Source of the DNA: Enterococcus lacertideformus
GTDB taxonomy: Bacteria; Bacillota; Bacilli; Lactobacillales; Enterococcaceae
Assembly: GCA_015680865.1 (NCBI GenBank)
Contig: JADAKE010000015.1
Span: 1-64,000 of the forward strand
DNA: 64,000 nucleotides
Direction of reading: 5' to 3'
Positions 18,091 through 30,369 of this stretch are shown here, piece after piece (the stretch's first letter is position 1; each line of letters begins with the position of its first letter). The notes under the pieces were generated by a model. It was not told where the DNA came from, ran no database searches, and saw only the letters and a list, made by a program, of their open reading frames with translations. The translations under genes were made by a program, and so were the position numbers.

Positions 18091-19398
18091 ATGTTAGAAC
18101 GTTATACACGTCCTGAAATGGGCAATATCTGGACGGAAAAAAACAAGTATCAAGCTTGGTTAGAAGTAGAAATATTAGCGGATGAAGCTTGGGCTGAATT
18201 AGGAGAAATCCCAAAGGAAGACGTAAAAAAAATTCGCGAATATGCGTCTTTTGATATTGAACGGATTTTGGAAATCGAAAAATCAACACGCCATGATGTC
18301 GTAGCATTTACTCGAGCTGTTTCTGAAACTTTAGGAGAAGAGCGTAAGTGGGTTCATTATGGATTGACCAGTACAGATGTGGTAGATACAGCTTATGGCT
18401 ATCAAATTAAACAAGCAAATGATCTTTTGCGTGAAGATTTAAATCGTTTTGTGACCATCGTTGGTGAAAAAGCTAAAAAACATAAATATACAGTAATGAT
18501 GGGGCGTACGCATGGGGTACACGCAGAACCTACGACCTTTGGGTTAAAGTTAGCTACTTGGTATTCAGAAATGAAACGCAATATTGAACGTTTTGAACAT
18601 GCGGCAAAAGGTGTAGAGGCAGGGAAAATTTCTGGAGCAGTTGGAACATTTGCAAATATTCCACCGTTTATTGAAGAATATGTATGTGAAAAATTAGGGA
18701 TCCGTCCGCAAGAAGTTTCGACACAGGTCCTTCCTCGTGATTTGCATGCAGAATATTTTGCGACTCTAGCTTTAATTGCGACGAGCATCGAACGATTTGC
18801 GACAGAAATACGTGGATTACAAAAATCTGAAAAAAGGGAAGTTGAGGAATTTTTTGCCAAAGGACAAAAAGGTTCGTCAGCTATGCCGCATAAGAGAAAT
18901 CCGGTTGGTTCAGAAAACATGGATGGACTTGCCCGTGTTATTCGCGGTCATATGATTACTGCTTATGAAAATGTTTCTTTATGGCATGAAAGAGATATTT
19001 CCCATTCTTCCGCTGAACGGATTATCTTACCTGATACGACGATTCTCTTAGATTATATGTTGAATCGTTTTGGCAACATTGTAAAAAATCTAACTGTCTT
19101 CCCTGAAAACATGAAGCGCAATATGGAAGCAACATTCGGTTTGATCTACAGCCAACGTGTGATGCTTAAGTTGATCGATAAAGGGATGACAAGAGAAGAA
19201 GCATACGATTTGGTTCAGCCAAAAACTGCTTATGCTTGGGACAATCAAGTACCGTTTAGACCTTTGCTTGAAGAGGATTCGACTATTACTTCAGTATTAT
19301 CAAAAGAAGACATTGATGCTGCTTTTGATTACCAACATCATTTAAAAAATGTTGATGTCATTTTTAATCGTGTTGGTTTAGCAGATACATCTAAGTAA
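18091..19398 (+). CDS. purB: Adenylosuccinate lyase
   Basis: 435 residues. Fumarase/aspartase superfamily enzyme used twice in purine metabolism: SAICAR to AICAR, and adenylosuccinate to AMP. Motifs: [16 protein letters not shown], the catalytic-His region [15 protein letters not shown], and the superfamily signature [17 protein letters not shown] strong RBS (AAAGGAG) precedes ATG 18091. It is intact. The AMP-forming step is needed even when purines are salvaged (IMP to AMP), which may explain why it survives within a decaying cluster. It is followed by a terminator at 19541. Confidence 0.96.
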   Translation: MLERYTRPEMGNIWTEKNKYQAWLEVEILADEAWAELGEIPKEDVKKIREYASFDIERILEIEKSTRHDVVAFTRAVSETLGEERKWVHYGLTSTDVVDTAYGYQIKQANDLLREDLNRFVTIVGEKAKKHKYTVMMGRTHGVHAEPTTFGLKLATWYSEMKRNIERFEHAAKGVEAGKISGAVGTFANIPPFIEEYVCEKLGIRPQEVSTQVLPRDLHAEYFATLALIATSIERFATEIRGLQKSEKREVEEFFAKGQKGSSAMPHKRNPVGSENMDGLARVIRGHMITAYENVSLWHERDISHSSAERIILPDTTILLDYMLNRFGNIVKNLTVFPENMKRNMEATFGLIYSQRVMLKLIDKGMTREEAYDLVQPKTAYAWDNQVPFRPLLEEDSTITSVLSKEDIDAAFDYQHHLKNVDVIFNRVGLADTSK

Positions 19399-19540
19399 AT
19401 GACAAAAATGTGAAGCTATAACAGAGCTGTCCAGCTTTTAAACCTGAAAATAAGTACTTTAAAACATTAAAACGCTTCGTTCTTCATGTTTAAAAAACAC
19501 GAACCAATTGGTAAAATGTGTTAGATAAACGCAAATGCAA

Positions 19541-19600
19541 CAAGCCGAAGTATCCAGAAAGTAACCTTTCCTATTTTTGGGATACTTTGGCTTGTTTTTA
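19541..19600 (+). terminator. Terminator after purB
   Basis: A 15-bp stem, CAAGCCGAAGTATCC / GGATACTTTGGCTTG (one G-T pair), followed by TTTTTATT. It ends the purE-purK-purB transcript, so purC and later genes need their own promoter. Confidence 0.85.
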
Positions 19601-19745
19601 TTGAATCATTTCGAAACCAGAGAAAGAAATATCGAAATAATATGTTTGCTAAGTGAGAACGAACGTTTAATATTCCTCAATTAAGATAGCTGAATGATCA
19701 AAAGAAATCAATTAATAATCAATATTGAATTTTTTGGGATTATTA

Positions 19746-19793
19746 GAAAAAACGACCAAGTCTTTTACAAACTTCTTGGTCGTTTTTTTTTTG
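19746..19793. terminator. Bidirectional terminator
   Basis: CGACCAAG / CTTGGTCG stem flanked by A-run and T-run. It probably terminates the minus-strand gene at 19854-20231 and acts as a backup for purB. Confidence 0.8.
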
Positions 19794-19853
19794 CTGATAA
19801 CCAAAGAAATCAATGAATTCCTCGCTTGATTTCAGGTGGTAACAGTTAAAAAA

Positions 19854-20231
19854 TTATGTATACAGTATGTGATCAACGTAATTGAAATGTTTGGAATGAA
19901 GGAGGTGTAATAAATCCTCGATAAAATCATAACCTAATTCTTGCTGATCGTAAGTCACTTCAATACGGTAATGATTTTTGAACAATCTTTGTTCGTGTAT
20001 TTGACTGATCACGAGATGATGCTTCGTACTTGTCTGATACTCAAATGTTCGTTTGCGACATTCAGTATGTCGTTTTGCAGCCCGTCGAATTTTGCGGAAG
20101 GTGTAAAAGCATGTATCTTTGTTGCACAAATAGACATCTTTGATTGACAATAGATCATTATATAAACGTGATGTTTCTTCTGGTGATAAATCAGTTAAGA
20201 AATACTTAGCACAAACGATGGGCTCTTTCAT
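19854..20231 (-). CDS. Hypothetical protein inserted in the pur cluster
   Basis: 125 residues, basic, beginning MKEPIVCAKYFLTDLSPEE and ending NYVDHILYT; no signal peptide or recognised domain. The region CFYTFRKIRRAAKRHTECRKR is strongly basic and could contact nucleic acid. It is certainly built as a gene: a perfect AAGGAGGT lies 6 bases before the ATG, and a complete promoter with an overlapping cre-like palindrome lies upstream (20276-20312). It is transcribed against the flanking pur genes. Function unknown. Confidence 0.7.
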   Translation of the reverse strand: MKEPIVCAKYFLTDLSPEETSRLYNDLLSIKDVYLCNKDTCFYTFRKIRRAAKRHTECRKRTFEYQTSTKHHLVISQIHEQRLFKNHYRIEVTYDQQELGYDFIEDLLHLLHSKHFNYVDHILYT

Positions 20232-20275
20232 TTAGATACCTCCTTAAATAAATATCAAGTTTAATCCTTAATATT

Positions 20276-20312
20276 ACTATAGCATCATTTGTTATAAGTG
20301 TAAACGCTTATC
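20276..20312 (-). promoter_or_regulatory. Minus-strand promoter with cre-like operator
   Basis: On the minus strand, TTTACA (20304-20299), a 17-base spacer and TATAGT (20281-20276) form a good promoter. TGTAAACGCTTATC (20299-20312 on the plus strand) overlaps the -35 box and matches most of the CcpA cre consensus TGWAANCGNTNWCA. Catabolite repression of the 125-aa protein is therefore plausible. Confidence 0.55.
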
Positions 20313-20390
20313 TAAATATTTAATAAAGAAGGTTTTTGGTTTAAAGGCGAATATTAGACAATTCTAATGGAATTAATGTACAGTTTTTTG

Positions 20391-20440
20391 TTGATAGAAA
20401 GAAAAAGGCTTGTTAAAATTAAAAGTGAAAAAACGAACAA
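20391..20440 (+). promoter_or_regulatory. purC promoter with PurBox-like site
   Basis: TTGATA (20391-20396), 17 bases, TAAAAT (20414-20419), followed by AAAACGAACAAAA (about 20429-20441), which resembles a PurBox placed just after the start of transcription. It would drive purC onwards separately from purEKB. Confidence 0.55.
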
Positions 20441-20487
20441 AAAAAGTTTTATAGTGGATAATGTGAAGAAATAAAGGAGATAACAGG

Positions 20488-21204
20488 TTGGAAAAGAAAG
20501 ATTTGCTATATGAAGGTAAAGCGAAAAAAGTGTATCGTACTTCATCTGAGAAGATCGTTTGGATTGAATATCTAGATCATGCTACTGCTTTAAATGGATT
20601 GATGAAAGATCAAATCAGTGGTAAGGGGGAATTAAATAATCAAATCACTAGCAAAATTTTCTATTATTTATCCGAACAAGGGATAACGAATCATTTTATT
20701 CAACAATTAGGAAAAAACGAACAATTAGTGGAACGGTTAGAAATTATTCCTTTAGAAGTGGTTGTACGAAATGTAGCGGCAGGAAGTTTTTCAAAACGCT
20801 TGGCAATTCATGAAGGACAGAAATTACCTACGCCAATTGTGGAGTTTTATTATAAAGAAGATAAACTAGATGACCCATTTATCAATGATGAACACGTTTT
20901 GTTTCTAAATATTGCTGACGAAGAAGAGATTCATGAATTAAAAGAACAGGCAAGAAAAATCAATCAAGCATTGATTGATTTATTTCAAAAAATCGATTTA
21001 CAGTTGATTGATTTCAAATTGGAATTTGGTAAAACAGAACAAGGGAAAATTGTGTTGGGTGATGAAATCTCTCCGGATACTTGTCGCTTATGGGATATGA
21101 AAACAAATGAACATATGGATAAAGATGTGTACCGCAAAAAAATTGGCAAAATCGTCCCAGTATACCAAGAAGTATTAACGCGCTTGACACAACTTGGATG
21201 TTGA
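20488..21204 (+). CDS. purC: SAICAR synthetase
   Basis: 238 residues. Phosphoribosylaminoimidazole-succinocarboxamide synthase joins CAIR and aspartate using ATP. Motifs: KDLLYEGKAKKVYRT at the N-terminus, VVRNVAAGSFSKRLAIHEG, and LIDFKLEFGK followed by VLGDEISPDTCRLWD, both signatures of the family. The start is TTG 20488 after AAAGGAG. Intact. It is the first gene of the second part of the cluster, which runs without large gaps through purD. Confidence 0.95.
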   Translation: MEKKDLLYEGKAKKVYRTSSEKIVWIEYLDHATALNGLMKDQISGKGELNNQITSKIFYYLSEQGITNHFIQQLGKNEQLVERLEIIPLEVVVRNVAAGSFSKRLAIHEGQKLPTPIVEFYYKEDKLDDPFINDEHVLFLNIADEEEIHELKEQARKINQALIDLFQKIDLQLIDFKLEFGKTEQGKIVLGDEISPDTCRLWDMKTNEHMDKDVYRKKIGKIVPVYQEVLTRLTQLGC

Positions 21205-21218
21205 AAGTAGAAAGTAAT

Positions 21219-21473
21219 ATGTATTTTGTAAAAGTTTATGTCGTATATAAAGATTCAGTATTAGACCCTCAAGGAGAAGCGGTGAAAAATGCTGTCCATC
21301 GATTAGGTTATGTATCCATTGAAGATGTTCGTATGGGAAAATATTTTGAGATCCAAATCTCGGCAAAAGATGAAGCAGTGGAGGAAACAATTGAGGCAAT
21401 CTGCGATCAATTATTAGCGAATGTCAATATGGAAACATATCGTTATGAAATCGAAAACTTGGAGGGCTTATAA
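21219..21473 (+). CDS. purS: FGAM synthase subunit PurS
   Basis: 84 residues from ATG 21219 ([20 protein letters not shown]), the usual start of this family; an in-frame ATG at 21198 inside purC is also possible. PurS forms dimers that bridge PurQ (glutaminase) and PurL (synthetase) in the three-part FGAM synthase of Firmicutes. It is intact, but the PurL it serves is broken. Confidence 0.92.
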   Translation: MYFVKVYVVYKDSVLDPQGEAVKNAVHRLGYVSIEDVRMGKYFEIQISAKDEAVEETIEAICDQLLANVNMETYRYEIENLEGL

Positions 21474-21474
21474 A

Positions 21475-22167
21475 ATGAAATTTGCAGTTATTGTCTTTCC
21501 AGGTTCAAATTGTGATGTAGATATGTTATGGGCTATTCACAAAATCATGGGGGTAGCGGCTGATTTTGTTCGTCATGATGAAACTTCATTAAATGGCTAT
21601 GATGGGGTCTTGCTTCCTGGAGGCTTTTCCTATGGTGATTATTTACGATGCGGAGCGATTGCTCGTTTTTCATCAATTATGAAAGAAGTTATCCGCTTTG
21701 CCAACGAAGGAAAACCAGTATTTGGCACATGTAATGGATTTCAAATACTCACAGAAGCTGGACTCCTTCCAGGTACATTAAGAAGGAATGAATCATTACG
21801 CTTCATTTGTAAAATGGCATCTTTAAAAGTAAATAACACAACTCCGTTTACTACCGAGTATCAGTCAGATGAAATCATCCAATTGCCAGTCGCTCACGGA
21901 GAAGGAAATTACTTTTGTGATGAAGAAACTTTACAGGAATTAAAAGCGAATAACCAGATTGTATTTACTTATGCTAATGAAAACATTAATGGAAGTGTAG
22001 CCAAGATTGCTGGGATTACGAATAAAGCTGGTAATGTGATGGGGATGATGCCTCACCCAGAACGAGCAATGGAAGAATTGTTAGGTTCAGAAGATGGGCA
22101 ACGATTTTTTGCATCGATGTTAAAAAACTTTAGAAAAGGTGACTGTCTAAATGAAAACGTTGAATGA
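21475..22167 (+). CDS. purQ: FGAM synthase glutaminase subunit PurQ
   Basis: 230 residues. Class I glutamine amidotransferase supplying ammonia to PurL. Motifs: [10 protein letters not shown] near the N-terminus, [18 protein letters not shown], the nucleophile Cys in [10 protein letters not shown], and the catalytic His/Glu in [14 protein letters not shown] 21475 follows GGAGGG and lies 2 bases after the purS stop; an upstream in-frame ATG at 21421 is inside purS and is not preferred. Intact. Its end overlaps the original purL start. Confidence 0.94.
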   Translation: MKFAVIVFPGSNCDVDMLWAIHKIMGVAADFVRHDETSLNGYDGVLLPGGFSYGDYLRCGAIARFSSIMKEVIRFANEGKPVFGTCNGFQILTEAGLLPGTLRRNESLRFICKMASLKVNNTTPFTTEYQSDEIIQLPVAHGEGNYFCDEETLQELKANNQIVFTYANENINGSVAKIAGITNKAGNVMGMMPHPERAMEELLGSEDGQRFFASMLKNFRKGDCLNENVE

Positions 22168-24372
22168 GCCAAGTCCATTAGAGATTAAAGAGAAAAAATC
22201 TATTCACAATGGGGATTGACTGATAATGAATACCGGATGATCGAAGAAGATATTTTGGGCAGAATGCCTAATTATACAGAAACTGGTTTGTTTTCAGTCA
22301 TGTGGAGTGAACATTGTTCCTATAAAAATTCTAAACCAATTTTACGCAAATTTCCAACGAGTGGCCCTCATGTTCTTCAAGGACCAGGAGAAGGGGCTGG
22401 AATTGTTGACATTGGTGATGGGCAAGCGGTTGTCTTTAAAGCTGAGAGTCATAATCATCCGTCAGCTGTGGAACCTTATGAAGGAGCAGCCACAGGTGTT
22501 GGTGGCATTATTCGAGATATTTTTAGCATGGGTGCACGCCCCATTGCTTTACTTGATTCTTTGCGCTTTGGTGAATTAAACAAGCCACGAACAAAATATT
22601 TATTAGAAGAAGTCGTCGCAGGTATTTCTAGTTATGGGAATTGTATTGGTATCCCGACGGTAGGTGGCGAAGTGGCTTTTGATGCGTGTTATGAAGGAAA
22701 TCCCTTAGTCAATGCGATGTGTGTCGGTTTGATAAACCATAAAGATATCCAAAAAGGACAAGCTTCCGGTGTCGGAAATTCAATCATGTATGTCGGCGCA
22801 AAAACAGGACGTGATGGTATACACGGTGCAACTTTTGCATCGGAAGAATTTAGCCAAGAAGAAGACCAACAGCGTTCAGCAGTTCAAGTAGGTGATCCAT
22901 TTATGGAAAAATTATTGCTTGAAGCTTGTCTAGAGTTGATTTTAGAACATGCAGATATTTTGGTAGGAATCCAAGATATGGGTGCTGCTGGGTTGGTTTC
23001 TTCTAGCTCGGAAATGGCTTCTAAAGCTGGTTCTGGTTTGATTTTGACCTTAGATGATGTTCCGCAACGTGAGAGTCACATGACGCCTTATGAAATGATG
23101 CTTTCAGAATCTCAAGAGCGGATGTTGATCTGTGTCAAAGCTGGATCAGAAGAAGTAGTAAAAGAATTATTCAAAAAATATGATTTAGATGCTGTAACTA
23201 TAGGAAAAGTGACAGATGATGGTTTGTACCGTTTGTATCATCATGGAGAAGAAGTGGCTAACTTGCCAGTTGATGCCTTAGCTGAAGATGCACCTGTATA
23301 TGTAAAACCATCTAAGGAACCTAAGCGTATCAAAGAATTTAAACAATTGGGACAGTATCGACCGATCATTGAGAATGCAAGCCAAGTGTTGTTATACTTG
23401 TTAAAACAACCAACAATTGCTTCAAAACGTTTTATCTATGAAACATATGATTCACAAGTGTAAACAAATACCGTGGTACGTCCTGGAAGCGATGCTGCTG
23501 TTCTGCGTGTTCGTGGCACTAAAAAAGCTCTGGCGATAACAACAGATTGTAATGCTCGCTACATTTATTTAAACTCTAAAGTTGGTGGTCAGATTGCTGT
23601 AGCCGAAGCTGCTAGAAATATCGTGGCTAGCGGTGGACAACCATTAGCAATTACAGATTGTTTGAACTATGGTTCACCAGATAAGCCAGAAGTTTTCTGG
23701 GAGCTTGAAAAATCGGTAGAAGGCATTGCCCAAGCGTGTGAAATATTTGATACACCCGTTATATCTGGGAACGTTTCTCTATATAACGAAACGGATAGTA
23801 AGGCCATTTATCCAACTCCGATGATTGGCATGGTTGGTTTGATTGAAGATCACCAACATATCACTACTCAATCATTTAAAGCAAATAATGAGTTAATCTA
23901 TCTGCTTGGTGAAACGTACGAAGATTTCAATGGAAGTGAATTGCAAAAAATGCAATTAGGCAAAATTGAAGGAGATATCGAACATTTTGACTTATTGACA
24001 GAAAAACAGAACCAAGATCATCTTTTAGCAGCGATTAAAGCAGGTTTGGTCACGAGTGCGCACGATTGCTCGGAAGGCGGTCTAGCTGTAGCACTTGCAG
24101 AAGCAACTTTTGCCTATCAATTAGGATTATCCGTATCCGTTGATCTAACGACAGCGCAACTTTTTTCAGAAACTCAATCAAGATTTATCCTAACTATTCG
24201 GCCTGAAGATCAAGCAACATTTGAACAAGCATTTGGCGAAAAAGTAATGGCAATCGGACGAGTGACTCAAACAAGTGGAATCAAGATTCAAGCAAGTGAT
24301 GGAGAGATTCATATTGATGTTCCAACAGCCAAAAAAAGCTGGGAGGAAGCAATAGAATGCCTTATGAAATAA
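22151..24372 (+). pseudogene. purL: FGAM synthase large subunit PurL, frameshift and in-frame stop
   Basis: Starts at ATG 22151 with [16 protein letters not shown], then shifts frame: an A-tract of six at about 22193-22198 would need seven to continue [14 protein letters not shown]. The second frame carries the ATP-binding parts ([51 protein letters not shown]) up to SQV and a TAA at 23461-23463. [16 protein letters not shown] follows in the same frame, so the stop is most simply CAA to TAA. The last part runs to 24372, including [19 protein letters not shown]. Two independent lesions make restored function unlikely. It catalyses FGAR to FGAM. Confidence 0.95.
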
Positions 24373-25794
24373 AAAGCTTAAACGAAGAATGTGGTGTCTT
24401 TGGTGTCTGGGGACATCAAGATGCTTCTAGCGTGACTTATTTTGGCCTTAGTTTACAACATCGAGGGCAAGAAGGGGCGGGGATCGTCTCTAATGATCAT
24501 GGAAAACTGTTAGGACATCGTGATTTAGGGTTGCTTTCTGAAGTATTCAAAGATCAAAGAAAATTAGCGGCTTTATCGGGTAGCTGCGATCGGACATGTG
24601 CGTTATGCGACAGCAGGTAATGGTAGCGTTGATAATATCCAGCCTTTTTTATTTAAATTTTACGATCAATCGATCGGTTTAGCTAACAATGGAAATCTAA
24701 CTAATGCACGCTCATTGAGAGAGTCGTTAGAAAAAGAGGGGGCGATTTTCCATTCTAATTCAGATACAGAAATTCTGATGCATCTGGTTCGTCGCAGTGA
24801 AAAGACAACACTGCTTGACCGACTAAAAGAAGCATTATGCCAAGTAAAAGGTGGTTTTGCTTATCTTTTACTTACAGAAAATGCCATGATCGCTGCACTC
24901 GATCCTAATGGTTTTCGCCCTCTTGCCATTGGGCAAATGAAAAGTGGCGCTTACGTCATTGCCTCAGAAACTTGTGCATTGGAAGTTATTAGTGCTCATT
25001 TTGTTCGTGATGTACGTCCAGGTGAAATTGTGATCATTGATGATTCAGGCTATGCGATCGATACCTATACAGACGAAACACAGCTAGCGATTTGTTCGAT
25101 GGAATATATATATTTTGCTCGACCTGATTCAAATATCGCAGGTGTTAATGTCCATACGGCGCGGAAAAATATGGGGAGGAACTTAGCCAAGGAAGCGCCG
25201 ATTGATGCAGATATGGTCGTAGGAGTGCCAAACTCTTCCCTTTCAGCAGCTAGTGGTTATGCAGAGGCAAGTGGCATTCCCTATGAGATTGGCTTGATAA
25301 AGAATCAATATATTGCAAGAACGTTTATCCAGCCAACACCCGCTTTAAGAGAGCAAGGAGTAAGGATGAAACTGTCTGCTGTGCGAGGAGTAGTTGAAGG
25401 AAAAAAGATTATCATGGTTGACGATTCCATTGTTAGAGGAACAACTAGTAAAAGGATCGTACGTTTGTTAAAAGAAGCTGGCGCCAAATAAGTACATGTT
25501 CGTATTGCTTCTCCTCCATTGAAATTTCCCTGTTTTTACGGTATCGATATTCAAACCAGAAAAGAATTGATTGCAGCTAACCATAGTGTGGAAGAAATCA
25601 GGAAATGTATCGAAGCCGATTCGTTAGAATTTTTGAGTGAAGAAGGCTTGATCCGTGCAATTGGTCTGGAAGAAGATGCGCCATATTCTGGTTTATGTAT
25701 GGCTTATTTTAATGGAGACTACCCCACACCTTTATACGATTATGAAGAAAAATACCGTGAATCATTGAAAGAAAAAGTATCATTTTTTCAATGA
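24357..25794 (+). pseudogene. purF: Amidophosphoribosyltransferase PurF, frameshift and in-frame stop
   Basis: The first committed enzyme of the pathway (PRPP to phosphoribosylamine). The propeptide [11 protein letters not shown] and the nucleophile region [11 protein letters not shown] are present. The frame breaks near 24580: after LAALSG the correct continuation [14 protein letters not shown] is in another frame, as after loss of two bases or gain of one. A TAA at 25489-25491 then interrupts [15 protein letters not shown], where GAA is expected. The PRPP loop ([18 protein letters not shown]) is just before that stop. The frame continues to 25794. With two lesions the gene is very probably dead. 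Confidence 0.95.
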
Positions 25795-25813
25795 AAAGGA
25801 GGAAATAAACAGA

Positions 25814-26857
25814 ATGAAAAATGCCTATGCAAATGCTGGTGTTGATGTAAAAGCAGGTTATGAAGTAGTAGAACGTATAAAAAAACATGTGAAAAAAACA
25901 GAACGTTTAGGTGTCATGGGTGCTTTAGGTGGTTTTGGCGGTTGTTTTGATCTAAGTGCTTTTCAATTGCGAGAGCCTGTTTTAGTATCAGGAACGGATG
26001 GCGTAGGGACGAAATTGCTGGTAGCGATTGAAGCCAATCAACATGAGACGATTGGGATTGATTGTGTCGCTATGTGTGTCAATGACATTTTAGCGCAAGG
26101 AGCTGAACCTTTATACTTTTTGGATTATTTAGCAACAGGCAAAAATGATCCAGCAATGTTAGAAAAAGTAGTTGCTGGAATTGCTACGGGATGTGTAGAA
26201 GCAAATATGGCGTTGATTGGTGGGGAAACAGCAGAGATGCCAGGAATGTATTCGGAAAATGAATATGATCTTGCTGGTTTTGCGGTGGGACTGGCTGAAA
26301 AATCACAACTGATTACAGGAAGTGAAATAAAATTGGGGGATGTCCTGCTCGGTTTGCCTTCAAGTGGTATCCATTCGAATGGTTATTCTCTGGTACGTAA
26401 AATATTTTTTGAACAACATGATTTCGAGTTGTCTGATATGGTTGATGGCTTATCAGATCAGCTTAGTGTCGAATTGTTGAAACCAACCAAAATTTATGTT
26501 TCTTCTTTGTTGCCTTTACTAAAAGCACACCAAATTAAAGGTGCTGCTCATATCACAGGTGGCGGTTTTGTGGAAAATATTCCACGTATATTACCAGAAG
26601 GAACTGCTGCGCGTATTCAATTAGGCTCTTGGCCGAGTCTACCTATTTTTGAATGTTTGCAACATTTAGGGAGGATACCAAAAGAAGAAATGTTTGAAAT
26701 ATTTAATATGGGTATCGGGATGATTTTGGTTGTTTCACCAGCTCAAGTGGAGGAAATCATGAGAAAAATCAAAGCGCAGGGAGAAGCAGTTTATCCAATT
26801 GGGCAAGTAGTACCTTTAGAAAAAGAACGTGTGGTGTTCGTTGAGGAGGAAAAATGA
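25814..26857 (+). CDS. purM: Phosphoribosylaminoimidazole synthetase (AIR synthetase)
   Basis: 347 residues. ATP-dependent ring closure of FGAM to AIR. Motifs: [80 protein letters not shown] (given in pieces), [28 protein letters not shown] and [28 protein letters not shown] precedes ATG 25814. Intact; overlaps purN by 4 bases (ATGA). Confidence 0.94.
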   Translation: MKNAYANAGVDVKAGYEVVERIKKHVKKTERLGVMGALGGFGGCFDLSAFQLREPVLVSGTDGVGTKLLVAIEANQHETIGIDCVAMCVNDILAQGAEPLYFLDYLATGKNDPAMLEKVVAGIATGCVEANMALIGGETAEMPGMYSENEYDLAGFAVGLAEKSQLITGSEIKLGDVLLGLPSSGIHSNGYSLVRKIFFEQHDFELSDMVDGLSDQLSVELLKPTKIYVSSLLPLLKAHQIKGAAHITGGGFVENIPRILPEGTAARIQLGSWPSLPIFECLQHLGRIPKEEMFEIFNMGIGMILVVSPAQVEEIMRKIKAQGEAVYPIGQVVPLEKERVVFVEEEK

Positions 26858-27447
26858 AGATTGCTGTATTTGCTTCTGGGAATGGTAGTAATTTTCAAGC
26901 GATTGTTGAGCATTTTCGTAGAGAAAATCGATCGGATACGTTTGAATGGCTTTTTTGTGACCAGCCTAAGGCTCATGTGTTGCACCGTGCCAAAAAATTA
27001 GGTGTGCCTTTTACTGTTTTTTCGCCAAAAGAGTTTTCTTCAAAAGATAAGTATGAAGAAAAAATTTTAGAAGTATTGATTGAAAAAAAGATTGATTTGA
27101 TTATTTTAGCGGGATATATGCGTATTATTGGAGCAAATTTATTAGATGCTTATGAATCAAGAATCATCAATATCCATCCCTCGCTTTTACCAGCATTTCC
27201 TGGTTTATATGGTATCCGAGATGCGTTTGAAGCAAAAGTACCTAAGACGGGTGTGACTATCCATTATGTTGATAAAGGTGTTGACACAGGTCCGATTATC
27301 TATCAAGAAGTATTAAAAATAACAGATGAAGAGACCTTAGAACAGTTGGAAACAAAGATCCATCAGGTTGAGCATCGGATCTATCCAAAAATAATCGAAG
27401 AAGTCATCGAAGAATTGAGTAAAGTGGAGGAACAAAGAAATGACTAG
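26854..27447 (+). CDS. purN: Glycinamide ribonucleotide formyltransferase
   Basis: 197 residues. Transfers formyl from 10-formyl-tetrahydrofolate to GAR. Motifs: [18 protein letters not shown] at the N-terminus, [12 protein letters not shown], the catalytic Asn/His in [14 protein letters not shown], and the catalytic Asp region [15 protein letters not shown]. The start overlaps the purM stop, and the end overlaps the purH start by 8 bases, so translation is tightly coupled. Intact. Confidence 0.95.
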   Translation: MKIAVFASGNGSNFQAIVEHFRRENRSDTFEWLFCDQPKAHVLHRAKKLGVPFTVFSPKEFSSKDKYEEKILEVLIEKKIDLIILAGYMRIIGANLLDAYESRIINIHPSLLPAFPGLYGIRDAFEAKVPKTGVTIHYVDKGVDTGPIIYQEVLKITDEETLEQLETKIHQVEHRIYPKIIEEVIEELSKVEEQRND

Positions 27448-28961
27448 AGCATTGTTAAGTGTATCGAATAAAGAAGGTATCGTTGATTTTGCGAAAGGGT
27501 TGCTAGATTTTGGTATTGAGATTATTTCTACAGGGGGAACAAAAAAAATCTTAGATGAAGCAGATATTGCAACAATATCGATTGAAGAAGTCACAGGTTT
27601 TCCTGAGATGATGGATGGCCGTATAAAAACCTTGCATCCGAAAATTCATGGGGGGCTATTAGGCCGTCGTGACCTCTCTAGTCATATGGATGCAATGGAT
27701 TCAGCAGATATTACACCGATTGACTTTGTCTGTGTGAACTTATATCCGTTTAAAGAGACTATCATGAAGCCAAATGTTAGTGAAGAATAGGCGATTGAGA
27801 ACATTGATATTGGTGGGCCCAGTATGTTACGTAGTGCCGCAAAAAATCATGCTTTTGTCACAGCTATTGTTGACCCGCAAGATTATTTAGGCATATTAAC
27901 CGAATTGAAGGAACATGCGACTATTTCACTTAAAACGCGCCAAAGATTGGCAGCAAAAGCGTTTCGGCATACGGCTGCTTATGATGCGTTGATCGCTCAG
28001 TATCTGACTGAATCGGTAAAAGAAGAAAAACCTGAAAAATTAACTCTTACCTATGATCGTAAACAAGAGTTGTAGTCATCAAAGGGCAGCTTTTTATCAA
28101 ACGGCTTTACCAGAAAGCTATTCTATCTCACAAGCAGAGCAACTTCATGGAAAAGAATTGTCGTTTAATAATATTCGAGATGCAGATGCAGCTTTGAGGA
28201 TCATGAGTGAATTCCAAGAGCCCACAGTAGTAGCGCTTAAACACATGAATCCTTGTGGTATAGGTTCTGCTGAAACGATTCTTGAAGCTTGGAATGCGGC
28301 TTATGAGGCTGATCCAGTTTCGATATTTGGCGGAATTGTTGTGTTGAATCGAGAAGTAGATTTAGCGACAGCTGAAGAAATGCATAAATTGTTTTTAGAA
28401 ATTATCATTGCACCTTCTTATACGCCAGAAAGTTTAAAAGTTTTAAAGAAAAAGAAAAATTTACGCTTATTAGTAGTTGATTTTTCTTCATCAGTGGAAA
28501 AAACAGCAGACGAGAGCGTTTCAGTATTAGGTTGGTTGCTTGTTCAAGAAAAAGATGTTGCTATGGAGGTAGAAAATGAATGGCAAGTAGTAACAGATCG
28601 TAAACCGACAGCTGATGAGATGGCTGCATTGGCCTTTGCTTGGAAAGCAGTCAAACATGTGAAATCGAATGCGATCGTTTTAGGGAATGACCATCAGACT
28701 TTAGGAATTGGAGCAGGACAGATGAATCGTGTGGGCTCCGTGAAAATTGCAATTGAACAGGCGGGTGAAAAAGCGAAAGATGCTGTGTTAGCAAGTGATG
28801 CTTATTTCCCGATGGATGACTCAGTAGAATATGCTGCCAAACAAGGTATCAAAGCCATTATTCAACCTGGGGGCAGTATCAAAGACCAAGCTTCGATTGA
28901 TATGGCCAATAAATATGGAATCGCAATGGTCTTTACTAATGTTCGTCATTTTAGACATTAA
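27440..28961 (+). pseudogene. purH: Bifunctional AICAR transformylase/IMP cyclohydrolase PurH, in-frame stop and deletion
   Basis: Catalyses the last two steps to IMP. The N-terminal cyclohydrolase domain ([33 protein letters not shown]) is intact up to TAG at 27788-27790, where CAG is expected between NVSEE and [12 protein letters not shown]. The frame then runs to KQEL and a second stop at 28073. There, a deletion of about 14 bases has removed most of the conserved RYGENP segment, and [12 protein letters not shown] continues in another frame. The transformylase domain is otherwise recognisable ([33 protein letters not shown]) to 28961. Loss of RYGENP alone should be inactivating. Confidence 0.95.
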
Positions 28962-28978
28962 GATGGATAAAGGAGTAG

Positions 28979-30244
<1,266 letters not shown>

Positions 30245-30262
30245 AGTTAACTAAAGTTATAA

Positions 30263-30313
30263 AGAGGGATATCATTTTTTCTTTCAAAGAAAAAAAGTGG
30301 TGTGCCTTTTTTT
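30263..30313 (+). terminator. Terminator at the end of the pur cluster
   Basis: An imperfect hairpin (GGGATATCATTTTTTCT with AGAAAAAAAGTGGTGTGCC) followed by seven T residues. Confidence 0.55.
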
Positions 30314-30369
30314 AAACCTTTTTCCCCTCATTTATGTTAAAATCGAATGTGAAAGAAAGGAATGGTTTT

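Larger units (their letters stand above)
19399..19853. other. Intergenic region with two terminators
   Basis: No gene is seen. The stretch holds the two terminator hairpins listed separately and separates purB from a minus-strand gene that converges on it. Confidence 0.6.
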
